From Bdellovibrionales bacterium (lineage in GTDB: Bacteria > Bdellovibrionota > Bdellovibrionia > Bdellovibrionales > UBA1609): 5,358 nucleotides of DNA. Within the stretch, counting starts at the first letter, position 1; the number at the start of each line of letters is the position of its first letter. The notes below the pieces were generated by a model. The model saw nothing but the letters and a program-made list of their open reading frames with translations, was not told where the DNA came from and ran no database searches. A program made the translations under genes and the position numbers. Shown one piece after another: positions 1 to 5,358 of this stretch. The stretch spans positions 1-5,358 of the forward strand of contig DAIDJH010000140.1 of NCBI GenBank assembly GCA_027451425.1. The letters run 5' to 3'.

Positions 1-244
1 GGACTGTCTGCTAATCACACCATAATTCACCGGCCCGTCGAGCTCAGTCCATTCAAGATCGGGCACGGTGTTTTCTATCGATCAGCGCTTGTGTCTCTTC
101 ATCAGCAACACTGAAGCCGACTGCGCTTATGCCGGCGGCCCGACGTCGGCACCAGCCGCCGCCCCAGCGCCCAGCGCGACGCCACCCCAATCGACTTCTT
201 CGGGCACGTCGACCAACGGCTCAGGTCAGGGTAGCGTTCCTTGA
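1..244 (+). other. Possible frameshifted 3' end of an unidentified upstream gene (weak)
   Basis: I do not recognise any gene here. Frame 1 is open from the left edge to a TGA at 112-114. Frame 2 is open from 26, after a TAA at 23-25, to a TGA at 242-244. The frame 2 part reads like a protein tail: a stretch with SIDQRLCLFISNTEADCAYA, then a low-complexity run rich in Ala, Pro, Ser, Thr and Gly ending in GSVP. A single one-base shift, for example at the TTTT run at 71-74, would join the two frames into one open path of about 80 residues ending at 244. That would leave a normal-sized promoter region before mrcA. Against this, the minus strand over 1-81 is also open and also looks protein-like, so coding strand is not settled. 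No domain can be named. The middle part (about 131-220) is visibly more GC-rich than the genes to the right. Confidence 0.2.
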
Positions 245-275
245 CGAAATAGCCGTAGCCCCACTTCCGCGAGAG

Positions 276-284
276 TGCTACACT
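276..284 (+). promoter_or_regulatory. Candidate extended -10 promoter element for mrcA-uvrA
   Basis: The sequence TGCTACACT fits an extended -10 element (TG, one base, then TACACT against consensus TATAAT, four of six matches including the key first TA and last T). Transcription would start near 290-292, about 28 bases before the mrcA start codon. No convincing -35 box sits at the proper 16-18 base spacing. A TTGACG at 241-246 is too far upstream (32-base gap) to pair with it. It is the only promoter-like site I see in the 245-318 gap, and it would drive both genes because nothing separates them. Confidence 0.35.
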
Positions 285-286
285 GA

Positions 287-302
287 AATGTCAATCGACA
301 TT
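287..302. repeat. Perfect 6-bp inverted repeat in the mrcA leader
   Basis: AATGTC at 287-292 and GACATT at 297-302 are exact reverse complements around a 4-base centre (AATC). The dyad lies at the predicted transcription start and ends 5 bases before the Shine-Dalgarno sequence. It could be a small operator, a weak leader hairpin or chance. The symmetry does not extend beyond six pairs, and there is no following T-tract, so it is not a terminator. Confidence 0.35.
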
Positions 303-307
303 CTTGC

Positions 308-312
308 GGGAG
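308..312 (+). promoter_or_regulatory. Ribosome binding site that fixes the TTG start of mrcA
   Basis: GGGAG at 308-312, continuing as GGAGTGA to 315, is a strong Shine-Dalgarno match placed 6 bases before the TTG at 319. It matters because there is no ATG or GTG start in frame nearby: an in-frame TGA at 313-315 blocks any earlier start, and the next in-frame ATG (codon 33, position 415) would remove the membrane anchor. The TTG is therefore the supported start. Confidence 0.8.
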
Positions 313-318
313 TGAGAG

Positions 319-3144
319 TTGAAAAAGCTGATCGCGCTTGTTTTGGTTTTGGGGCTTCTCGGTATCGGTGCGGCTGCCGGTTACGTTTTTTATTTAAAAA
401 CGCAACTGCCACGCATGATTACACTTGCCGACTACAAACCGCTTCTCGTTACCCGGGTGTACGATCGCAACAACCAGAAAATTGGCGAGTATTCGATTGA
501 GCGGCGAGAACTTGTGCCGTTAAAAGACATCCCGCCCATTGTCGTGAACGCATTTCTCGCCGCCGAAGACTCGTCGTTTTACAAACATGGCGGGATCAAC
601 CTCGTTGCCAACCTTCGCGCGCTGCTCGTTGATTTGAGAGCTGGTGGCAAAGTGCAGGGGGCCTCGACCATCACGCAACAGGTGGCGCGGTCGCTCCTTC
701 TTTCAAATGAGAAGACGTACACAAGAAAAATAAAAGAGATGTTTCTGGCGCTTGAGATGGAGAAAACGCTGACCAAAAACGACATTCTTTATTTATATTT
801 AAATCAAATTTATTTAGGTCAGAGCGCCTACGGCGTGGCGATGGCCTGCAAAACGTATTTCAATAAAGGCTTAAAAGACATCACGCTACCTGAGGCGGCG
901 ATTTTGGCGGGCTTGCCAAAGGGTCCGTCTGAGATGAACCCGGTTCATAACCCCAGGCGAGCCAAAGAGCGGCAAAGGTATGTTCTTGGTCGAATGCTTG
1001 AAAATAAAATGATCACGCGGCAAGAATACCAAGCTGCGGTGAATGCGCCGGTTAAAATATTTATTCATCCCGAGCGGGATCGCGCGCCGTATTTTCTTGA
1101 AACGGTAAAGCAGATGCTTGTTGCCAAGCTTGGCGAGTCGGCGGTTTTTGACGACGGCTTAAAGGTTTACACGGGTCTTGATTTAGCCAAGCAGACCGAG
1201 GGCCGAAAAGAGTTGCGGCAAGGACTTCGGGATCTCGACAAGCGTGAAGGTTATCGCGGCCCAATCGGGCACGAAGAAGACCCCGTGAAAATTGCCCAAA
1301 TTCTCGCGCAGACGCGCAACAAGTTGATCGACAAAGAAAATCCGTACAAAATTTTGCAACCAGACGGAACCTTTCCGACTTTGCCGCCCATTAATCTCAC
1401 GAAATATGAGAACGGGACGCTCCCCGATTACATTCATATTGGTGATCGGATGAAGGCCGCCGTAATGAATGTCGATGACCACTGGGGGCTTGTAACCGTA
1501 CGGTTTGCTGAAGCGCGCGGGCTTATTGATTTTGATTCTATGAAGTGGGCAAGAAAACCCAACCCGAGTGTCGATGCCGTGTACGGGCAAGATCAACCCG
1601 CGGCACCAAGCCAAGTATTGAAAAAGGGCGATGTGATTTTGGTGCAGGTTGTGGATTCAACGTTTAGTTCACAGAGGATTGCCGACGCGCTCAACAAACT
1701 TCGGCGCAAAGAAAAGCGTCGTTTCAAAATGCCAAAAGATTTGCCTGACTTCAAACATTATGCGCAGGTGGAGCTCGATCAAGAGCCGATCACTGAGGCG
1801 GGGCTTCTTGCGATCGATCAAAAAACGAGCGACATCATTACAATGGTGGGCGGCTACGATTTTGCGCGCTCGAAGCTCAACCGTACCATTCAAACTTCCC
1901 GGCAAACGGGTTCCGCTTTCAAGACGATCGTGTATGCAGCCGCGCTGGATAAAGGGTTTACCCCCGCAACGCAAATCATCGATGCGCCTGTCGTTTTCGA
2001 TCAACAACAAAAAATTCAACAAGGTAAGACAAGCGAAACAATTGATGATCGTTGGACCCCGAGTGATGACTCGCGCCATTTTTTGGGCGATGTGCTCTTT
2101 CGAAATGCGCTGATCCACTCGATGAACGTGCCGAGCGTGAAAATTCTTGAAAAAATCGGCATCCCGCTGGCAATCGACTACGCAAGACGCCTTGGCATTT
2201 TTAGTCCGCTCAACCAAGACTACACGCTGACTCTGGGCTCAAGCAGCATCACGCTTTATGAAATGACAAAAGTCTTTGCTGAATTTGGTCGTTTAGGCCA
2301 AAGAGTGAGGCCGGTGATCGTTCATGAAGTCGATGACAATAGCGGCAAAAAAATATTAGGGCCGATTGACCTTGATGAAAAATTCGAAACGCAAATGAAA
2401 CCGTTTGAAGACGACTTTGCGCGCCGGCGCGTGGCGTTTCTTGCTTATCAAAGCGCGCTCCTAGCAAAAGACACGCCACAAGCGGCGATGACAGCTGCGG
2501 CTGATGCTGTTGCAAAATTCGATAGCGAGTTGGCTGTACGAAATGGTACGGCCAACGGCGCCGCACCTACGGTGAATGCGCCACAGGCGGCAAACGCGCA
2601 AAACGCGAATGTCGTTGTGACCACGCACCCGGATAAAGAGCCGCCGATATTTTTTGATGATTCCAATCAGCTTATTAAACCGCAAACGGCATTCGTGATC
2701 ACCAATCTCCTTCAGGGCGTCGTCAAAAGCGGCACCGGAATGCGAGCGCGAGCACTCGGCCGGCCCGTTGCGGGCAAAACCGGCACGACCAATGATTATA
2801 TCGACGCTTGGTTTTTAGGATATACACCCGATATTGCGGCGGGAGTGTGGGTGGGTAACGATCAGGCCGCATCACTGGGCAAGGGCGAAGTGGGCGCGAG
2901 AGCGGCTCTGCCGATTTGGCTTGGGTATATGAAGGACGCGCTTCAAAACACGCCAATCAAAGACTTTCCGGTTCCCGATGGAATTGTGTTCGCAAACATT
3001 GATAACCAGACGGGACTTCTAGCAACGCCACGATCGAAGAAAGTTGCGCGACAGGCATTCATCTCGGGTTCGGAGCCCACAAAGACTCTCGATAACACCG
3101 ATAACCCCATGCAGGATTTTTATAAACAGGATTTGTCAGAATGA
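319..3144 (+). CDS. mrcA: Penicillin-binding protein 1A, bifunctional class A (transglycosylase/transpeptidase)
   Basis: This 941-residue protein polymerises lipid II into glycan strands and cross-links their stem peptides in the periplasm. It is anchored by one N-terminal membrane segment (about residues 4-26) after a short basic start (MKK). The GT51 glycosyltransferase motifs are all present: EDSSFYKHGG (83-92, catalytic E83), GASTITQQ (114-121), RKIKE (136-140), a KNDILYLYLNQIYLG stretch (153-167) and EAAILAGLP (192-200). An OB-like middle region (about 310-480) separates the domains and carries GLIDFDSMKWAR (401-412). The transpeptidase has its three motifs: SAFK (nucleophile S532, K535), SMN (601-603) and KTGTT (820-824). 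Between SMN and KTG lies an extra segment (about 690-778) with an Ala/Asn-rich stretch. The usual prolines around the SxxK motif (RQPGSxFKP) are Thr here (RQTGSAFKT). The start is TTG, supported by a strong Shine-Dalgarno sequence. The stop overlaps the next gene's start by 4 bases. Length is within the family range for PBP1A, somewhat above E. coli PBP1A. The family assignment is very secure; the A subtype rests on overall layout. Confidence 0.96.
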   Translation: MKKLIALVLVLGLLGIGAAAGYVFYLKTQLPRMITLADYKPLLVTRVYDRNNQKIGEYSIERRELVPLKDIPPIVVNAFLAAEDSSFYKHGGINLVANLRALLVDLRAGGKVQGASTITQQVARSLLLSNEKTYTRKIKEMFLALEMEKTLTKNDILYLYLNQIYLGQSAYGVAMACKTYFNKGLKDITLPEAAILAGLPKGPSEMNPVHNPRRAKERQRYVLGRMLENKMITRQEYQAAVNAPVKIFIHPERDRAPYFLETVKQMLVAKLGESAVFDDGLKVYTGLDLAKQTEGRKELRQGLRDLDKREGYRGPIGHEEDPVKIAQILAQTRNKLIDKENPYKILQPDGTFPTLPPINLTKYENGTLPDYIHIGDRMKAAVMNVDDHWGLVTVRFAEARGLIDFDSMKWARKPNPSVDAVYGQDQPAAPSQVLKKGDVILVQVVDSTFSSQRIADALNKLRRKEKRRFKMPKDLPDFKHYAQVELDQEPITEAGLLAIDQKTSDIITMVGGYDFARSKLNRTIQTSRQTGSAFKTIVYAAALDKGFTPATQIIDAPVVFDQQQKIQQGKTSETIDDRWTPSDDSRHFLGDVLFRNALIHSMNVPSVKILEKIGIPLAIDYARRLGIFSPLNQDYTLTLGSSSITLYEMTKVFAEFGRLGQRVRPVIVHEVDDNSGKKILGPIDLDEKFETQMKPFEDDFARRRVAFLAYQSALLAKDTPQAAMTAAADAVAKFDSELAVRNGTANGAAPTVNAPQAANAQNANVVVTTHPDKEPPIFFDDSNQLIKPQTAFVITNLLQGVVKSGTGMRARALGRPVAGKTGTTNDYIDAWFLGYTPDIAAGVWVGNDQAASLGKGEVGARAALPIWLGYMKDALQNTPIKDFPVPDGIVFANIDNQTGLLATPRSKKVARQAFISGSEPTKTLDNTDNPMQDFYKQDLSE
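3112..3134 (+). repeat. Two copies of CAGGATTT at the mrcA/uvrA junction
   Basis: CAGGATTT occurs at 3112-3119 and again at 3127-3134, 15 bases apart and in the same reading frame, encoding QDF and QDL in the C-terminal tail of PBP1A (MQDFYKQDLSE). Each copy contains AGGA; the second is at a usable distance from the uvrA start codon. It may be a small local duplication or chance in a short acidic/Gln tail. Confidence 0.4.
3128..3131 (+). promoter_or_regulatory. Shine-Dalgarno sequence for uvrA inside mrcA
   Basis: AGGA lies 9 bases before the uvrA ATG at 3141. It is only a moderate match, which fits a gene whose translation is helped by ribosomes terminating at the overlapping mrcA stop (ATGA, 3141-3144). 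Confidence 0.5.
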
Positions 3145-5358
3145 GCGAGATTCACCTTTGGGGGGTGAGACAAAATAATTTAAAAGGGATTGATGTGAAA
3201 ATCCCGCTTGGTTCGTTTACGGTGATTTGCGGGCCGAGCGGATCGGGCAAGAGTTCGCTCGCGTTTGAGACGCTCTATGCTGAGGGTCAACGTCGCTACA
3301 TTGAAAGTCTGTCGAACTACACAAAGCAATTTTTAAATAAAGCGCCCAAGCCCGATGTCGAGGGGGTGGAGAACATCCCGCCCGCCATTTCGCTTGAGCA
3401 AAAAAATAGCGTAAAGTCATCGCGCTCGAATGTCGGGACTGCTACCGAAATTATCGACTTCTTGCGCCTTCTTTACGAAAAAATCGGCAAAGCCTATTGC
3501 CCCAAGCACAACATTGAGCTTGAGAAAGAGCCGCCAACTCGCGCGGCCAGCAAAATCATCGAAAAATTTTCTGGTGAGCGCGGGTACATACTCGCACAGA
3601 TTTCAAAAGAGAACCGAATCTTGAAAGATAAGCGGTTGCTCGCGGAGCTGATACAAGACGGAATTTTGCGCATTTATCGAAAGGGCAAAGTCGACGAGTT
3701 AAATGTCAAAACGAAACTCCCGAAAGATGACTTTTATATTATGGCGGATCGATTGTCGTTTGAAGAGGGTGAGCGTGGACGCCTTGTCGATTCGGTCACG
3801 CAAGCCTATCATTTTTCGCTAAAATACAATTCGCATTTGAACTTCGCGCGCGCCGAGGTGATCACAACAGGCGGCGACAGACTTCTTTTAAGCGAAGAGA
3901 TGTCGTGCCATGTTTGCGGGTATCGCTTTCCAGACATTCACTCCAGTCTTTTTAGTTTCAATTCTCCGGTTGGGGCGTGTCCCACTTGCAAAGGTTTCGG
4001 TAATATTTTGTTGGTCGACGAGGCCAAGGTTATTCCGAATCCGCGGCTTTCGATCGCAGAGGGGGCGATCAAGCCATTTGCCATGCCTAGCGGAGCAAAA
4101 GATCGGCGCGTACTGTTTAACTATTGCAAAAAAGTGGGCATTGATCTTCATACTCCGTGGGGAGATTTGCCGGCCAAACAGCGCGAACAGTTATGGAAAG
4201 GTAACGACGATTTTTTCGGCGTATTGGGCCTGTTCGAATATCTCGAAACAAAAAAATACAAGATGCATGTGCGGGTGTTTTTGGCTCGGCACAAAAGCCC
4301 ATTTATGTGCCCCGATTGTCATGGCACGCGACTTAAGCCTGAGGCGCTTCAAGTGAAAGTGCACGGCAAAACAATTGCTGAGTTGTGTTCGATGACGGCC
4401 GAAAAACTTCTAAAGCAAATGAGGTTGCTGCAACTTTCGGAGGCGGAACAGGCGATTTGCGCCGAGCCGTATCGGCAAATTGTCTCGCGCCTTCAGTATT
4501 TGTGTGATGTCGGCATTGGGTATTTGACGCTTGATCGCGCCACAAAAACGCTGTCGGGTGGAGAATTTCAGCGAATGAATTTATCCAATCAACTTGGCGT
4601 GGGACTTTCGCAAACTCTTTATGTTCTCGACGAGCCGACCATCGGCTTGCACCCGCGCGATAATGATCGGTTGATACAAATTTTGCATAAGCTCAACGAT
4701 TTGGATAATACGCTCGTGGTTGTCGAGCACGATCATGACGTGATCAATAATGCGAGTCACATCCTCGAAATGGGGCCGGGTAGCGGTCATCTGGGGGGTG
4801 AAATTGTATACCAGGGCTCGCGCGACGAATTTTATAAATCACAAACATCTTCAACGGCTCCGTATTTAAAGCCGGGGCGCCCGTGGATGCCGCTTCGCAC
4901 GACAAGACCGGTTGAAATCGACAAGTATAAATATGTTCTTTCAATCGAGGGATGCGCGGGGAATAACCTAAAAAATTTAACTGCACGGATCCCGCTTCAT
5001 CGCATAGTGACAGTTACGGGAGTGAGCGGATCCGGAAAATCAAGTCTTGTTTCCGATACGCTTTATCCGGCTCTTGCGCGCGAATTAAATATCGAATTTT
5101 TGCCCGCGCTTCCGCATCGACGCCTTAGTGGAGCACAGCACCTGAAAAATGTTTTATTTATTGACCAAACGCCCATTGGTACAACGGCCAGAAGTAATCC
5201 TGTGACTTACATGAAGGTTTACGATGCGATTCGCACGGTTATGGCTTCGACCGATGAGGCAAGAGCGGCTGGATACACGGCCAGCACATTCAGTCTTAAT
5301 GTTGACGGCGGGCGCTGCCCGGTTTGCAAGGGTCTCGGTGTCGAAGTGATCGACATGA
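3141..5358 (+). CDS. uvrA: UvrA-family excinuclease ABC subunit A, 3' end beyond window
   Basis: UvrA is the cytoplasmic ATPase that finds bulky DNA lesions and loads UvrB in nucleotide excision repair. The window gives 739 codons plus one base, roughly three quarters of a usual 920-950 residue protein. In order: Walker A GPSGSGKS (31-38); the conserved EGQRRYIESLS stretch; EQKNSV and SRSNVGT near residue 95-110; a UvrB-binding-domain-sized region (about 130-250); zinc module C256/C259-x20-C280/C283; an insertion region; a third CPDC pair (C390, C393); ABC signature LSGGEFQR (471-478); Walker B with D497 E498; H-loop H530; second Walker A GVSGSGKS (627-634); and CPVC (C726, C729), the first half of the C-terminal zinc module. 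The second signature and Walker B lie outside. Oddities: signature Ala is Phe (F476), the insertion region is short and ends in a KYKMHVRVFLARHK stretch, and the RKGEH-type motif of the UvrB-binding domain is not recognisable. It may therefore be a divergent UvrA clade rather than the canonical NER copy. Start ATG overlaps the mrcA stop. No LexA-type CTGT-N8-ACAG box was seen in front of it. Confidence 0.95.
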   Translation, partial: MSEIHLWGVRQNNLKGIDVKIPLGSFTVICGPSGSGKSSLAFETLYAEGQRRYIESLSNYTKQFLNKAPKPDVEGVENIPPAISLEQKNSVKSSRSNVGTATEIIDFLRLLYEKIGKAYCPKHNIELEKEPPTRAASKIIEKFSGERGYILAQISKENRILKDKRLLAELIQDGILRIYRKGKVDELNVKTKLPKDDFYIMADRLSFEEGERGRLVDSVTQAYHFSLKYNSHLNFARAEVITTGGDRLLLSEEMSCHVCGYRFPDIHSSLFSFNSPVGACPTCKGFGNILLVDEAKVIPNPRLSIAEGAIKPFAMPSGAKDRRVLFNYCKKVGIDLHTPWGDLPAKQREQLWKGNDDFFGVLGLFEYLETKKYKMHVRVFLARHKSPFMCPDCHGTRLKPEALQVKVHGKTIAELCSMTAEKLLKQMRLLQLSEAEQAICAEPYRQIVSRLQYLCDVGIGYLTLDRATKTLSGGEFQRMNLSNQLGVGLSQTLYVLDEPTIGLHPRDNDRLIQILHKLNDLDNTLVVVEHDHDVINNASHILEMGPGSGHLGGEIVYQGSRDEFYKSQTSSTAPYLKPGRPWMPLRTTRPVEIDKYKYVLSIEGCAGNNLKNLTARIPLHRIVTVTGVSGSGKSSLVSDTLYPALARELNIEFLPALPHRRLSGAQHLKNVLFIDQTPIGTTARSNPVTYMKVYDAIRTVMASTDEARAAGYTASTFSLNVDGGRCPVCKGLGVEVIDM

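Noticed and set aside
134..160. GC-rich hairpin potential (GGCGGC with GCCGCC, enclosing CCGACGTCGG)
   Set aside because: There is no T-run on either side for an intrinsic terminator, and the stretch is Ala/Gly/Pro-codon-like low-complexity sequence where such pairing arises easily.
241..246. TTGACG as a -35 box for mrcA
   Set aside because: The gap to the candidate TACACT -10 box is 32 bases, and no other -10-like hexamer lies 16-18 bases downstream.
129..500. Plus-strand open frame of 123 codons overlapping the start of mrcA
   Set aside because: It is rich in Arg/Pro from a GC-rich stretch, overlaps the well-supported mrcA 5' end in another frame, has no ribosome site and no recognisable domain.
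782..818. AT-rich patch resembling promoter -10 sequences inside mrcA
   Set aside because: It encodes the conserved ILYLYLNQIYLG motif with TTA and TAT codons; no -35 element or downstream start suggests an internal promoter.
1669..2217. Minus-strand open frame of 182 codons
   Set aside because: It lies wholly antisense to the middle and transpeptidase regions of mrcA, whose protein motifs are intact; its sequence has no recognisable features.
2420..2431. Perfect 12-bp GC palindrome (CGCGCCGGCGCG)
   Set aside because: It falls inside the mrcA coding frame on Arg-rich codons (ARRR), with no T-tract, so it is most simply explained by codon choice.
3910..4356. Plus-strand open frame of 148 codons inside uvrA
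   Set aside because: It is an out-of-frame shadow of the UvrA zinc module and insertion region; the uvrA frame is continuous through it and carries all the motifs.

Overview
The window holds two large plus-strand genes that abut head to tail: a complete class A penicillin-binding protein (PBP1A-type, mrcA, 319-3144) and the first 739 codons of a UvrA-family ABC ATPase (uvrA, 3141 to the right edge). Both are ordinary chromosomal housekeeping families. I see no mobile element, CRISPR array, RNA gene or accessory defence module, and nothing that looks like an undescribed system.

The organism is a bacterium with a peptidoglycan wall. Base composition looks close to 50% G+C by eye (not counted). 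The style of both proteins, with an OB-like middle domain in PBP1A carrying a 'DSMKWAR' motif and a UvrA with a 'KYKMHVRVFLARHK' segment before its third CxxC, reminds me of Bdellovibrionota or the former Deltaproteobacteria. That placement is inference from memory and is tentative.

Layout: 1-318 is a poorly resolved leader. Its left part (1-244) may contain the 3' end of an upstream plus-strand gene with an Ala/Pro/Ser/Thr-rich tail, but the reading frame is broken once and the call is weak. From 245 to 318 lie a candidate extended -10 box, a small perfect dyad and a good Shine-Dalgarno sequence in front of a TTG start. mrcA fills 319-3144. Its stop overlaps the uvrA start in an ATGA arrangement, so the two genes are very probably co-transcribed and translationally coupled. 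uvrA then runs off the window just after the first half of its C-terminal zinc module.

Functionally the pair joins two unrelated tasks: periplasmic glycan-strand polymerisation and cross-linking by PBP1A, and cytoplasmic DNA-lesion recognition by UvrA. The UvrA differs from the textbook NER protein in several conserved positions and may belong to a divergent UvrA clade. That, the tight coupling to a cell-wall gene and a low-complexity insertion in the PBP1A transpeptidase region are the points most worth a second look.
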